Positions 44,183 to 54,117 of a stretch of DNA of 64,000 nucleotides are shown here, piece after piece (position 1 is the stretch's first letter; the number at the start of each line of letters is the position of its first letter). The position numbers and the translations under genes are program-made. The notes beneath the pieces are model-generated. The model saw nothing but the letters and a program-made list of their open reading frames with translations. It was not told the origin of the DNA and ran no database searches. The DNA comes from Acetobacteraceae bacterium B3987 (GTDB taxonomy: Bacteria; Pseudomonadota; Alphaproteobacteria; Acetobacterales; Acetobacteraceae): contig JAFNMF010000001.1 in assembly GCA_026537415.1 (NCBI GenBank), positions 1,015,112-1,079,111 of the forward strand. The letters run 5' to 3'.

Positions 44183-45358
44183 TTACTTGTTGGCAAGGGC
44201 GTGAGCGGCACGCCCGATGCGGGTGCAGGCTTCCTGACAGTCAGCCTCGGTTGCGATGAGGGGGGGGACCAGACGCAGCACATTATCCCCTGCGCCGATG
44301 GCCAGAAGGCCCTCGGCCATGACAGCTTCCAGCACTTCCCCGACAGGGATGCGGCAGCGTAGCCCCCGCATCAGCCCGATACCACGGGCTTCCTCAAAGA
44401 TGGTTGGGTAGTCCGTCACGCATGTCTGGAGCATGGCCCCGAAGGCTTCACCGGTCTTGCGGACATGGTTCAGAAAACCGGGGGCCAGAATTTCCTTTAG
44501 CACGGCCAGTCCAGCGGAGCAGGCTAGTGGATTGCCGCCATAAGTAGTGCCGTGCGTGCCGGGTGTGAGGTGCTGGGCTAGCGTTTCCCGGGCTAGGACC
44601 GCTCCAAGCGGGAAGCCTCCCCCGATGCCTTTGGCGGAAGACACGACATCCGGCGTAATCCCTGCCTGTTCAAAGGCAAAGAGTGTGCCGGTACGGCCCA
44701 TGCCGCTCTGCACTTCATCAATACCCAAATAGAGGCCTTTTTCATCGCACAGGGCACGCAGACCACGCAGGAAGGCAGGGTCTGCAACCCGGATGCCACT
44801 TTCGCCCTGCACGGGTTCAAGCAGGATGCCGGCTGTCCGGTCTGTCACGGCTGCCCGGACGGCTTCGATGTCATTGAAGGGCACATGGTCGAACCCATCT
44901 ACCGGTGTCCCGAACCCTTCCAGATAAGCTGGATTGCCGGTGGCGGAGATGGTGGCTAGTGTCCGGCCATGAAAGGCATTGTTGAAGCAGATGATCCGTG
45001 TGCGTTCAGGGTGGCCATTCTTATATTGTGCCCGCCGGATCAGCTTGATGAGGCCCTCATTGGCCTCCGCTCCTGAATTGCAGAAGAGGACGGAATCCGC
45101 AAAGCTGTTGGCAACGAGAATATCTGCCAGAGCCTTGGCCTGCGGCACCTGATAGAGGTTGGAGACGTGGATGACCTTTTCCGCCTGCTCGGTGATGGCC
45201 TTTACAAGAGCTGGATGGCTGTGCCCGAGGGACGAAACGGCAATACCCGCCCCGAAGTCTAAATAACGTCGTCCATCTGTGCCGGTAAGCCAGAGGCCTT
45301 CGCCATGCTCAAAGGCGAGGTCAAAGCGTTTATAGTTCGGCATGATGGAGGCGATCAT
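44183..45358 (-). CDS. argD: Acetylornithine aminotransferase
   Basis: 391 residues, class III PLP enzyme. Converts N-acetylglutamate semialdehyde to acetylornithine. The PLP lysine lies in SSAKGIGGGFPLGAV and the aspartate in GIDEVQSGMGRTG; AFHGRTL is the substrate loop. First gene of the argD-argF pair. A succinyldiaminopimelate transaminase activity is common for ArgD and possible here. Confidence 0.94.
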   Translation of the reverse strand: MIASIMPNYKRFDLAFEHGEGLWLTGTDGRRYLDFGAGIAVSSLGHSHPALVKAITEQAEKVIHVSNLYQVPQAKALADILVANSFADSVLFCNSGAEANEGLIKLIRRAQYKNGHPERTRIICFNNAFHGRTLATISATGNPAYLEGFGTPVDGFDHVPFNDIEAVRAAVTDRTAGILLEPVQGESGIRVADPAFLRGLRALCDEKGLYLGIDEVQSGMGRTGTLFAFEQAGITPDVVSSAKGIGGGFPLGAVLARETLAQHLTPGTHGTTYGGNPLACSAGLAVLKEILAPGFLNHVRKTGEAFGAMLQTCVTDYPTIFEEARGIGLMRGLRCRIPVGEVLEAVMAEGLLAIGAGDNVLRLVPPLIATEADCQEACTRIGRAAHALANK

Positions 45359-45580
45359 TGTGGACGCGTTCCTGGTCTAAAAACTGACAACATGCAGCGT
45401 GCGTCCCGTTTGATGGTTTTTTCCATGCTTTCAACGGAAAACACCCCTGTCTGGATTTTCAGATCAGGGGGAGACTGCCAAGCTATACTGCTTGCAGAAA
45501 GTAAAATCGTCAAACCCTGTTTTTACAGGGAAGCAATGAAGGAGCCTTTATGACATGGCTTATGGTTTATGGAGCAGAGA

Positions 45581-47230
45581 TCACCCTGCTAACCGGTGAT
45601 AGACGAGGTTCCGTGCCAGCCAACAGCTGATGCGTACCTGATGGATGCGCTTGTTCCGGCGTTCAAAGAGCAAGGTCCAGTCTCCGGGCGGCGTATGGTC
45701 GAGGGCACGGGGGCAGGGAAAGGCCCAAAGGTCCGGCCCCAAAGGGGTTAGCCGCTCCATCCGCCCAGTGCCTAGAAAACCAGAAAATCCCCCATGAAGC
45801 AGGCCGCCCTGACTGGTGATGACAAAGCGGGACCCGTCCAGTTCGTCACACTCATAGGTTCCTACAAGGTCTGCTAGGTCAGGTTGGGGTGTGTCGGGGT
45901 AGGGGCGGAGCAAGACATGGCGGTTTTCCCCCGGTCGGCCCATGATGATGTGAGGGCCGGAAGGGCCATGTGCATTGGCCTGCATATGTTCGCCCTGAAT
46001 GTAGCGGATACGAACATTTCCGGCCTCAGCAAGTTGAGGGGTGATGATGTCCAGTGTTTCTGGCAGCATGAGGTAGCGGAGCTGGAGTTTATTGTCCCCT
46101 ATTGCTGTGATGCGGGCGGAAAGGCCGGTTTCTTCATCCAGCCAGAGGCCTTCCAGCGCATGAGGGGGTTGTTCCTTGCTGGGTAAGGTTTGTGGCTTGT
46201 CTGCCGGTGTTTCGTCTTCTCCTAGAAAGGCCCGGAACAGGCTTGCCGCTGCTTGTTGAGCCGGGGACATGTGGTTGAAGAGGACGATGACCGAGAGGCG
46301 CAGCGCAGCGCAGTGCAGCCTATGAGATCGCCACCCTCGCAGGGCACCGCCGTGAGCGGTGACGTCATGGCCTGCGATTTTCCCGTGCTGTAACCCAAAG
46401 CCGTAGGGGGCTTTGTGCCCGTTATCGAACTGCACAGGGCGGCTCATGCGGTTATAGAGGCCATCGGGATCGTCACGTTGTTGGTCGATGAACTGCTCCC
46501 AAGCAATCATGTCATCTAGCGAGGCAGCCATTCCGGCATCGCCTGTCCAGTAGATGTTATTACGGGCAGGCCAGTACCCGCCTTCTTGCGTGCCCTCATA
46601 GCCGGTCGTGCCATCGGGAAGGGCACTGGTTTCTGCGGCAAGGATGGCCCGTTTCATGTTGGCTTTGTCGAACACATGCTGTTGTAGGAGTTCGGCAAAG
46701 CTCAATCCGCTTTCGTCTTCCATGGCTTCGGAAATCAGGCGGAAATTCTGATTGACGTAGGAATAGGAGGTGCCGGGAAGAAATTGAAGGGAGCGTGTTC
46801 CAGCGATGACACGTTCGGAATCTGATGGGCTGAATGTGCCTTCAATGGCGGCACCATGCAGCATGGCAACGGCCCAATAGTCCCGTAGGCCGGATTGGTT
46901 ATGGGCCAGCTGCGTGACGGTCGGCGGGTCAGATCGCAGATGGGGTAGGCGTTTTTGAATGTAAGGAGCGAGGATTTCGGGATCGGTGTAGCGGTCTAGT
47001 AGGGTTGCACAGGTGAACTGTTTGGTAATGGAACAGATGCGAAACAGGCTGGAGGCTGTAAAAGGCAGGCGACGTTCTAGAGAGGCATAGCCCCAGCAAT
47101 GTTGGGCGATCACCTTGCCCTCATGTAGGATTGCCATAGCCCCGCCGGGCCCGGGATAACGCTCTGCTACGGCGTGCATTTCGGCCTGTATGTGCCCGCT
47201 TCCGGGCCGGGTGGAGCGTTGTGCGTGCAT
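45581..47230 (-). CDS. S12-family serine hydrolase, D-aminopeptidase-like
   Basis: 549 residues. The penicillin-recognising fold shows SxxK as S67-I-T-K70 (ICSITKQF), YxN as YVN in SYSYVNQNF, and an HGG in place of the KTG triad (TAHGGALRGWRSH). HGG is the mark of Ochrobactrum-type D-aminopeptidase. Two C-terminal beta-barrel domains (about 340-549) also fit that enzyme. No signal peptide, so probably cytoplasmic; it may cleave D-amino acids from peptides. Unusual cysteines and Trp-rich tail add no further hint. Confidence 0.82.
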   Translation of the reverse strand: MHAQRSTRPGSGHIQAEMHAVAERYPGPGGAMAILHEGKVIAQHCWGYASLERRLPFTASSLFRICSITKQFTCATLLDRYTDPEILAPYIQKRLPHLRSDPPTVTQLAHNQSGLRDYWAVAMLHGAAIEGTFSPSDSERVIAGTRSLQFLPGTSYSYVNQNFRLISEAMEDESGLSFAELLQQHVFDKANMKRAILAAETSALPDGTTGYEGTQEGGYWPARNNIYWTGDAGMAASLDDMIAWEQFIDQQRDDPDGLYNRMSRPVQFDNGHKAPYGFGLQHGKIAGHDVTAHGGALRGWRSHRLHCAALRLSVIVLFNHMSPAQQAAASLFRAFLGEDETPADKPQTLPSKEQPPHALEGLWLDEETGLSARITAIGDNKLQLRYLMLPETLDIITPQLAEAGNVRIRYIQGEHMQANAHGPSGPHIIMGRPGENRHVLLRPYPDTPQPDLADLVGTYECDELDGSRFVITSQGGLLHGGFSGFLGTGRMERLTPLGPDLWAFPCPRALDHTPPGDWTLLFERRNKRIHQVRISCWLARNLVYHRLAG

Positions 47231-47321
47231 GGGAACTCACTGGCGGGTAAAATGACAGAACCTGTTACCAGTGATGAAGAGTTTGCACGGGCAGGGCAAG
47301 AGTAAGTTATGGACTGATCGC

Positions 47322-47927
47322 ATGGATGTTATCCCACCTTCACCAGATTATCAGAGCCTGAAAGAAGCGGCTTTGGCGCATCTGGCTCGGTTTGCCACTA
47401 CCCGGCAGAGTCTACGGCAGATGTTGCAGCGGCGTATCCGTCGTTGGGGTATCCGGGCTATTCGGGCCGGTATGTTTGCCGAGGAGGTGGCTGCCCATGA
47501 GGAAGCTTGCCAGCCCCTGATCGAGCAGATTGCCGAAGAGATGGATCGTCTTGGTGCTGTGGATGACGCCGCCTTCTCCCGGTCCCGGTCCCGTAATCTG
47601 GCCCGTTCCGGTCGGTCCCGCCGGGCTGTGCAGGCGCATCTTCAGGGGAAGGGTGTTGATGGTGAGACGGCCCGTCAGGCTATGGATGAGAGTTTAGGGG
47701 AAGTGGGGGAGGAGCAGGCACATCAGGCTGAATTATCCGCTGCACTTATTCTGGCTCGCAAAAGAGCAGTCGGGCCATTTCATAGGCCCGACAGGCCGGA
47801 GAAAGAGCGCATGAAAGTACTGGCCATCTTCGCCCGTAATGGCTTCTCACAGGATGTCGCAGAGAAGGCACTTGGCATGGAGCGGGACGAAGCGGAAGAC
47901 CTCATTATTCAGTTCCGGTCCCTGTGA
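47322..47927 (+). CDS. recX: RecX-family regulator of RecA
   Basis: 201 residues from ATG 47322; an upstream in-frame ATG at 47274 would add 16 residues, and neither has a strong ribosome-binding site. Helical repeats typical of RecX are visible: ALAHLARFATTRQSLRQMLQRR, GAVDDAAFSRSRSRNL and ILARNGFS-like segment FARNGFSQDVAEKAL. RecX restrains RecA filament growth. recA itself is not in the window. Confidence 0.85.
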   Translation: MDVIPPSPDYQSLKEAALAHLARFATTRQSLRQMLQRRIRRWGIRAIRAGMFAEEVAAHEEACQPLIEQIAEEMDRLGAVDDAAFSRSRSRNLARSGRSRRAVQAHLQGKGVDGETARQAMDESLGEVGEEQAHQAELSAALILARKRAVGPFHRPDRPEKERMKVLAIFARNGFSQDVAEKALGMERDEAEDLIIQFRSL

Positions 47928-48009
47928 TGGTGGAGCATTCAGGAACCAGATTCAGCCTTAATGGTCGGATAGGTTGCCTTCAGGGATTATGAGCAGTGCG
48001 AGGGGTGAC

Positions 48010-48501
48010 ATGCAGGGAAGCGGAGCTGTCGTAGTGGGGCAGTGGGGGGCGGCCCGCTGGAAGGTCGGGATTGTTTTGTTTGCTTGCCTTACTCTTGGAG
48101 CGTGCAGTTCGGTCGGATCGTATCATGGGCCGGTGCAATGTGCGCCGTACGCACGGCAGGTGAGTGGTATCAATCTGCGTGGCCGGGCTGCCAGCTGGTG
48201 GTGGGAGGCAAGAGGTCATTATCAGCGCAGCCATAAGCCGCAGCCGGGGAGTGTGCTGGTCTTCCGGTCGAGTTCCCGTATTCCGGACGGACATGTCTCG
48301 GTCGTACGGCGCATCCGTACAAGGCGGTGGATAGAAGTGGATCATGCCAACTGGGTTGGCGGGCGGATTGAGCATGGCGTGCCAGTGGAGGATGTGTCTC
48401 CACGAGGGGATTGGTCATCCGTCCGGGTCTGGTGGGCTCCGGCTGGAAGTATGGGCAGCCGTGCATATCTGACCTATGGTTTTATCCTGCCAATGCGTTA
48501 G
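48010..48501 (+). CDS. CHAP-domain lipoprotein (amidase/endopeptidase)
   Basis: 163 residues from ATG 48010, preceded by GAGGGG; earlier TTG (47974) and ATG (47989) starts are less likely. A signal peptide ends in the lipobox LTLGAC (Cys32). The CHAP domain has its catalytic cysteine in VQCAPYAR and histidine in DGHVSVVRR, with W-rich strands between. Such proteins cut peptidoglycan peptide bonds. The domain is at the short end for the family. Confidence 0.8.
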   Translation: MQGSGAVVVGQWGAARWKVGIVLFACLTLGACSSVGSYHGPVQCAPYARQVSGINLRGRAASWWWEARGHYQRSHKPQPGSVLVFRSSSRIPDGHVSVVRRIRTRRWIEVDHANWVGGRIEHGVPVEDVSPRGDWSSVRVWWAPAGSMGSRAYLTYGFILPMR

Positions 48502-48602
48502 GATGCTCCCGAGATGAAAAGGGGCATGGCCTGAGGGGTTGCACAATCTGCACACCCCTGCCACATGAAGAACGCCTCAACCTTATCAGGGAGTATGGTC
48601 CT

Positions 48603-48887
48603 ATGGGCAGCATGAGTCCGATTCACTGGATAATTCTTGCCGTTATTGTGCTGGTGCTGTTCGGTGGTGGCGGCAAGATCAGCAGCCTGATGGGCGATTT
48701 TGCCAAAGGGATCAAATCCTTCAAGAAGGGCATGGCCGAGGATGATCGGGACGGTGCCGCTCCGAAACCGGAAGATGAGCGTCTCTCTCCTCCGCAGGCC
48801 CAGCAGACCAGCCAGCAGCCGGGCACGACAGCGCATCAGCAGCAGGATGTCCGCATGGCTGACGATGAGAGCCGTCATACTCACTGA
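48603..48887 (+). CDS. tatA: Twin-arginine translocase subunit TatA
   Basis: 94 residues. The ATG at 48603 is preceded by AGGGAG (48588-48593). One N-terminal membrane helix ([16 protein letters not shown]) is followed by the amphipathic helix ([19 protein letters not shown]) and an acidic, Gln-rich tail: the TatA/E layout. tatB and tatC are not adjacent here, so this is a solo tatA. It could export the small subunit of the FAD dehydrogenase encoded at 39304. Confidence 0.92.
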   Translation: MGSMSPIHWIILAVIVLVLFGGGGKISSLMGDFAKGIKSFKKGMAEDDRDGAAPKPEDERLSPPQAQQTSQQPGTTAHQQQDVRMADDESRHTH

Positions 48888-48934
48888 CCCGCACAGGATG
48901 GCCTTTCTGTACATGACGATCTGATAATGTCGCT

Positions 48935-49867
48935 ATGACTTTTTGCACAGACTGGCGGGCCGTGCCCCGTTCTTGCTGGGGAGCCGCTGTTGCTCTGGGA
49001 AATTTTGATGGTGTGCATCGTGGCCATGCCCATCTGCTCCAAAGCCTGAAGATGGCCCGTCCTGGCTGCCGGTTGGGGGTGCTGACTTTCGAGCCGCATC
49101 CCCGTTCCTTCTTCCGTCCGCAGGACCCGCCTTTCCGTCTCATGCGGCCGGAGGTGCGTGCTGCCGCTCTGAAAGAACAGGGTGTGAGCTGCATCGTGCA
49201 GGCGGATTTTGATGACGCTTTCTCCCATCTCGGGGCGGAGGCGTTCGTGCGGGATGTGTTGATTGAGGGGCTGCATGTGGCTCATGTAGCCTGTGGAGCA
49301 GATTTTGCTTTCGGGCACCGGCGGGAAGGCGATGTTGCTTTTTTGGAGCAGCTTCTGGTCGAGCATGGTGTTGGTGTTAGTATTGTCCCACAGCTGGCGG
49401 ATGCCGCCGGGCCTGTGTCTTCCAGCCGGATACGTCGTCTCCTTCAGGAAGGCTATCCAGAAAAAGCAGCGGAACTTTTGGGGCGTAATTGGGCTATTAC
49501 GGGAGAGGTCGTCAAAGGCGATCAACGGGGGCGGCTTTTGGGCTTCCCTACGGCAAATATTGCTCTGGGTGAGCATTTGGAGCCTGCCAGAGGTGTCTAT
49601 GCCGTGCGGGTACAGATGCCGGATGGCCGGTTAATTCCCGGTGTGGCTAATCTTGGCCGTCGTCCGACTATCAATGACGGGCGGGAGAGCCGATTAGAAG
49701 CGCATCTATTCAATTTGGATGAGGACCTGTACGGCCAGATACTGGGTGTGGAGCTGGTGGCCCTATTGCGGGATGAAAAACGCTTTGCTTCCCTTGATGA
49801 ACTAAAGGCCCAGATTGCCGCTGATGCGGCACAAGCGAAGCAAGTGCTTGGCAAGACAGGGGGTTGA
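48935..49867 (+). CDS. ribF: Bifunctional riboflavin kinase / FAD synthetase
   Basis: 310 residues. The N-terminal nucleotidyltransferase domain has LGNFDGVHRGHAHLL and the second domain (about 190-305) the kinase motif GFPTANIAL. It makes FMN and FAD from riboflavin and so supplies the flavin enzymes encoded nearby. Placed just before ileS, as in many proteobacteria; the gap is 70 bases. Confidence 0.95.
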   Translation: MTFCTDWRAVPRSCWGAAVALGNFDGVHRGHAHLLQSLKMARPGCRLGVLTFEPHPRSFFRPQDPPFRLMRPEVRAAALKEQGVSCIVQADFDDAFSHLGAEAFVRDVLIEGLHVAHVACGADFAFGHRREGDVAFLEQLLVEHGVGVSIVPQLADAAGPVSSSRIRRLLQEGYPEKAAELLGRNWAITGEVVKGDQRGRLLGFPTANIALGEHLEPARGVYAVRVQMPDGRLIPGVANLGRRPTINDGRESRLEAHLFNLDEDLYGQILGVELVALLRDEKRFASLDELKAQIAADAAQAKQVLGKTGG

Positions 49868-49937
49868 CCGGGACGGTGCCCTCTCTCCATAAGTACAGGT
49901 ATTTTTATTCCGTACTGAGAGCTGGCGCACCTATTCC

Positions 49938-52907
49938 ATGTCTGAGCCTGTAGAAAAGACCGATACTGTTTTCCGTGAACAGCAGGAGCGTTACCGGGAG
50001 ACGGTCTTCCTGCCTAAAACGTCCTTCCCCATGCGGGGTAACCTGCCCAAGCGGGAGCCGGACATGTTGGCCCGTTGGGCGGAGATGGGGCTGGACAGCC
50101 AGATAGCAGAAGCCGGGCGCAAGGCGGATTCCATCTTTACACTGCATGATGGCCCACCCTACGCCAACGGTCATATCCATATCGGCCACGCACTCAATAA
50201 GGTGATGAAGGACGTCATCAACCGTGCCCAACGCATGAATGGGGCGGAAGTGCGTTACATGCCGGGTTGGGACTGCCATGGCCTGCCGATTGAGTGGAAG
50301 GTCGAGGAAGAATATCGCAAGAAGGGCAAGGACAAGGACGCCGTGCCGGTTCTTCAGTTCCGTGCGGAATGTCGGGACTACGCCGCAAAATGGGTGGAAG
50401 CTCAGCGGGAGGATTTCAAACGTCTGGGGATTCAGGCGGAGTGGGATAATCGTTATGTGACGATGGACTTCTCCTCTGAGGCGCAGATCGCCGAAGAAAT
50501 CGGTAAGTTCCTGCTCAATGGCCGTCTCTATCGTGGGCTGCGGCCAGTGATGTGGAGTCCGGTTGAAAAGACTGCTCTGGCCGAGGCGGAAGTCGAATAT
50601 CACGATATTACCTCAACGACCCTGTTCGTGGCCTTCCCTAATGTGAAGGACCCGACAGAAGGGCAGCTTCTTGCTGGTGCATCAGCAGTGATCTGGACCA
50701 CGACCCCGTGGACAATCCCTGTAAACCGTGCGCTCGCTGCTGGGCCGGAGATTACCTATAACGTCATCCGTGTCACGGGCGTGGCTGAGGACAGTCTCGT
50801 ACCGGTCGATGCAAAGCTCATCATTGCCGAAGACCGTCTGACGGACTTCCTGACGGGGGCTGGCATCAGCGGGCATGAGGTGCTGCACACACTCCCCGGC
50901 AGTGCTCTGGAAGGTGCCGTGTTCGCCCATCCGCTGCGTGGCCGTGGGTTCGATTATGACGTGCCGCTGCTGCTTGGTGAGTTTGTCACGACTGATGCCG
51001 GTACCGGTCTGGTCCATATGGCACCGGCTCATGGTCATGATGACTTCATGCTCTGCCGTGCCCACGGTGTGGAAGTGACGGAAGAGGTCTGTGACAATGG
51101 CACCTATGTTGAGTGGATGCCGGAACTGGGTGGCATCCATGTCTTCAAGGCGACGCAGCCGGTTTGTGACCTGCTGACGCAGGTGCGGGAACAGGCCCAG
51201 CAGGAAAAGGCCCCGGCCCGTGGTCTGATGGCTCGGGCAGAGATTGTCCATTCTTACCCGCATTCATGGCGGTCCAAGAAGCCTGTGATTTTCCGGGCCA
51301 CGCCACAGTGGTTCATTGCCATGGAACCTCGTGAAGGGGATGAAGGTGGTCCCGGTCTGCGTGAGCGCGCCCTGAAAGCTCTTGATGATATCAGCTTCGT
51401 TCCGGCTAGCTCCCGTCGCCGCCTGACAAGCATGATTGAGCAGCGGCCTGACTGGTGCATTTCCCGCCAGCGGTCATGGGGTGTGCCGATTGCCGTGTTC
51501 GTGGAGAAACGTACCGGTGAGGTCCTGCGGGATGCGGACGTTATGGCTCGCATCGTGCAGAGCTTCAAGGAGCGTGGGGCGGATGCGTGGTACGATACGG
51601 ACCCCGCCGTTTATCTCGGTGAAGGTCGTAACCCGGAAGATTACGATCAGGTCTTCGATATTGTTGATGTCTGGTTCGAGAGTGGATGCAGCCATCGTTT
51701 CGTCCTGCATCAGGATGGCGTGAATTATCCGGCAGACCTGTATCTGGAAGGGTCCGATCAGCATCGTGGATGGTTCCAGTCTTCCCTGCTGGAGAGCGTG
51801 GGTGCGGAAGGTACGGCGTCTTACAAGGCGGTCGTGACCAATGGTTTTGTGCTGGATGGGCAGGGGCGCAAAATGTCCAAGTCCCTCGGCAACACCATTG
51901 TGCCTGATGACGTGACGAAGACATTGGGTGCGGACGTGCTGCGCCTGTGGGTTCTGAACTCCGATACCAATGAAGATTTGCGTATCAGTAAGGAGATCCT
52001 CAAGCAGCAGGGCGAGCTTTATCGCCGTGTGCGGAACACGTTGCGTTGGCTGCTCGGGGCGCTGGAAGGCTTTACGGATGCCGAAGCCCTGCCTTTGGGG
52101 TGGGATGACGTATCAGCCCCGGTGGATGTGGTGCTGGATAAGCTGGTTCCCGATGAAGCCGCCCGTGCCCTACGCCATAAGGCAACGGTGAAGGCTCGCA
52201 AGGCCCTGCCGCTGCTGGAGCAGTATATCCTGCATCGTCTGTATGAGCTGTATCAGCGTGTGCAGGACGCTGTGCAGACCCATCAGTGGAACGGCGTCTA
52301 TCCGCTCTTGCATAATTTCTGCAATAACGAGCTGTCAGCTTTCTATTTCGATATCCGCAAGGATGTCATTTACTGCGACCCGGCGGACTCCCACACACGC
52401 CGTGCGGCCCGCACCGTGCTGGATGTGCTGCATCGTGCCCTGACGACATGGCTGGCCCCGGCTCTGGTCTTTACGGCAGAAGAATCATGGCAGGCTCGTT
52501 TTGGTGAAGAAGGCAGCGTGCATCTGGAACACTTCTTTGTGCCGGAAGAAGGCTGGTACGACCCTGAACTGGCAGAACGCTGGGAGAGCCTGCGTCAGAC
52601 ACGCCGCCGTGTGACCACGGCTCTGGAAGGGGCACGCCGTGAAGGCATGATCGGGTCTTCCCTGGAGGCGCAGGTCCATCTGCCGCTAACGGCTGAGGAG
52701 CAGGTTGTGTCCGAAGGGATCGACTGGGCGGAGCTTTGCCTTGCCTCCGAGGTTCATGTTCAGGAAGGGCAGGCCGAGGATGAGGTGAAGGTCAGCCGTG
52801 CGGATGGGCAGAAATGTGCCCGTTGCTGGCGCATCCTGCCGGATGTCGGGCAGAATGAGGATCATAGCCATCTCTGCTTGCGTTGTTTTGATGCGGTAAG
52901 TGCATGA
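49938..52907 (+). CDS. ileS: Isoleucyl-tRNA synthetase
   Basis: 989 residues. HIGH motif as HIHIGHALNK near residue 80, KMSKS in GRKMSKSLGN near 640, and a C-terminal zinc-binding end with CARCW and CLRCF. The editing domain lies between about 200 and 400 (TTPWTIPVNRAL). Class Ia synthetase charging tRNA-Ile. Its stop overlaps the lspA start by four bases, the classic ileS-lspA arrangement. Confidence 0.97.
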   Translation: MSEPVEKTDTVFREQQERYRETVFLPKTSFPMRGNLPKREPDMLARWAEMGLDSQIAEAGRKADSIFTLHDGPPYANGHIHIGHALNKVMKDVINRAQRMNGAEVRYMPGWDCHGLPIEWKVEEEYRKKGKDKDAVPVLQFRAECRDYAAKWVEAQREDFKRLGIQAEWDNRYVTMDFSSEAQIAEEIGKFLLNGRLYRGLRPVMWSPVEKTALAEAEVEYHDITSTTLFVAFPNVKDPTEGQLLAGASAVIWTTTPWTIPVNRALAAGPEITYNVIRVTGVAEDSLVPVDAKLIIAEDRLTDFLTGAGISGHEVLHTLPGSALEGAVFAHPLRGRGFDYDVPLLLGEFVTTDAGTGLVHMAPAHGHDDFMLCRAHGVEVTEEVCDNGTYVEWMPELGGIHVFKATQPVCDLLTQVREQAQQEKAPARGLMARAEIVHSYPHSWRSKKPVIFRATPQWFIAMEPREGDEGGPGLRERALKALDDISFVPASSRRRLTSMIEQRPDWCISRQRSWGVPIAVFVEKRTGEVLRDADVMARIVQSFKERGADAWYDTDPAVYLGEGRNPEDYDQVFDIVDVWFESGCSHRFVLHQDGVNYPADLYLEGSDQHRGWFQSSLLESVGAEGTASYKAVVTNGFVLDGQGRKMSKSLGNTIVPDDVTKTLGADVLRLWVLNSDTNEDLRISKEILKQQGELYRRVRNTLRWLLGALEGFTDAEALPLGWDDVSAPVDVVLDKLVPDEAARALRHKATVKARKALPLLEQYILHRLYELYQRVQDAVQTHQWNGVYPLLHNFCNNELSAFYFDIRKDVIYCDPADSHTRRAARTVLDVLHRALTTWLAPALVFTAEESWQARFGEEGSVHLEHFFVPEEGWYDPELAERWESLRQTRRRVTTALEGARREGMIGSSLEAQVHLPLTAEEQVVSEGIDWAELCLASEVHVQEGQAEDEVKVSRADGQKCARCWRILPDVGQNEDHSHLCLRCFDAVSA

Positions 52908-53440
52908 AGCAGACTGGGACTGGAAGTACGGAGGGTGGTGTATCCCCATCCGCCGTACCCTCTTCGCCACGGTGGCGGCTTGTCGGATTGATAACGGCCT
53001 TGGTCGTTCTGGTGGTGGATCAGGCGAGTAAGGCGTGGATTCTTTACTGGCTGAACCTGCCAGCACGGGGCAGTGTGGCTGTGCTGCCCGGTCTTAACTT
53101 CACGATGGTGTGGAACCATGCCGTGACGTTTGGCATGTTTGGTGGGCATGGGCGGTGGTTGTTCATCATCATTTCCACGCTAGCGGTGCTGGGGTTGCTG
53201 GTTGTTTTGCTGCGGTCTCGCCGTCGGCTGGTCAGTCTGGCCTGTGGGGGGATTATTGGCGGGGCCATTGGCAATGTGATCGACCGTCTCCAGTACAAGG
53301 CTGTGGTGGATTTCCTGCATCTTCATGTTGGGGGTTGGTCCTGGTACGTTTTTAATATCGCCGATTCTGCCATTGTCTGTGGTGTTGGGTTATGGCTGCT
53401 GGACTCCTTTTTGGTGGAGCGGCGTAGCCAACATGGATAA
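52904..53440 (+). CDS. lspA: Lipoprotein signal peptidase II
   Basis: 178 residues, four membrane helices. The two catalytic aspartates occur in GNVIDRL and FNIADSAI. Cleaves the signal peptides of lipoproteins after lipidation; several putative substrates are encoded in this window (11429, 29689, 40230, 48010, 53520). ATGA overlap with ileS shows coupled translation. Confidence 0.96.
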   Translation: MKQTGTGSTEGGVSPSAVPSSPRWRLVGLITALVVLVVDQASKAWILYWLNLPARGSVAVLPGLNFTMVWNHAVTFGMFGGHGRWLFIIISTLAVLGLLVVLLRSRRRLVSLACGGIIGGAIGNVIDRLQYKAVVDFLHLHVGGWSWYVFNIADSAIVCGVGLWLLDSFLVERRSQHG

Positions 53441-53519
53441 AGCGACAAGCAGCTTGCCCATTGCAAGCAGGCTCTATAGGATTGGGCATCCTTTTGTCTG
53501 TGCAATGCGGGAACCAGTC

Positions 53520-54056
53520 ATGCGGCTTTTTGCTCCTTCAGTTATACGTCATGGAGTCCGGTTAGGTGCTCTTGCCACGTTTGGGCTGGCGTTGGCTGGG
53601 TGCTCCGGCAGTGATGTGGCTCGTGGCTTCGGTCTTCAGCGTAGCCTGCCGGATGAGTACACCGTGACGACCCGTGCGCCGCTTTCCATGCCGCCATCCG
53701 AGAAGCTGGCTCTCCCCGGTGCTGCTAATGCGAACCGTCCGGATGAAAGCCCCCGTATGCAGGCGTTAGAAACGCTGGACCCGGATGTTGCTCTGCACCC
53801 CAATGAAGGGACGGATAGCAGCGGCCAGCAGGCACTTGTTCAGAATGCTACGTCTGCCGCTCACGGGCCGGAAAATGCCGAGCTTGGCGATGCTGATGCC
53901 GGTTTTGTGGATAGTTTGCTGTTCTGGCGTGGTGGCCGGGCTGGTAACGTCGTGGACGGTGAGGCGGAGAACCGCCGCATTCAGAAGAATGAAGCTCTTG
54001 GGCAGAACTTCACCGAAGGGGCTACGCCGACCTTGCGGAAGGGTGGCAGTAAGTAA
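53520..54056 (+). CDS. DUF3035-like outer-membrane lipoprotein
   Basis: 178 residues from ATG 53520 (GGGA upstream); ATGs at 53433 and 53505 are possible earlier starts. The lipobox ALAGC follows a 20-residue hydrophobic leader. The mature protein has DVARGFGLQRSLPDEYTVTTRAPLSMPP, which matches the DUF3035 (BamF-like) lipoproteins of Alphaproteobacteria placed downstream of lspA. The rest is low-complexity. A role in outer-membrane assembly is suggested by family and context only. Confidence 0.62.
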   Translation: MRLFAPSVIRHGVRLGALATFGLALAGCSGSDVARGFGLQRSLPDEYTVTTRAPLSMPPSEKLALPGAANANRPDESPRMQALETLDPDVALHPNEGTDSSGQQALVQNATSAAHGPENAELGDADAGFVDSLLFWRGGRAGNVVDGEAENRRIQKNEALGQNFTEGATPTLRKGGSK

Positions 54057-54117
54057 GGGGCGGCTTACGTCCCTGTCCTCCGGTCCGGTTCTGCGTTGCC
54101 CTGTCTGAGGAGGAGCC

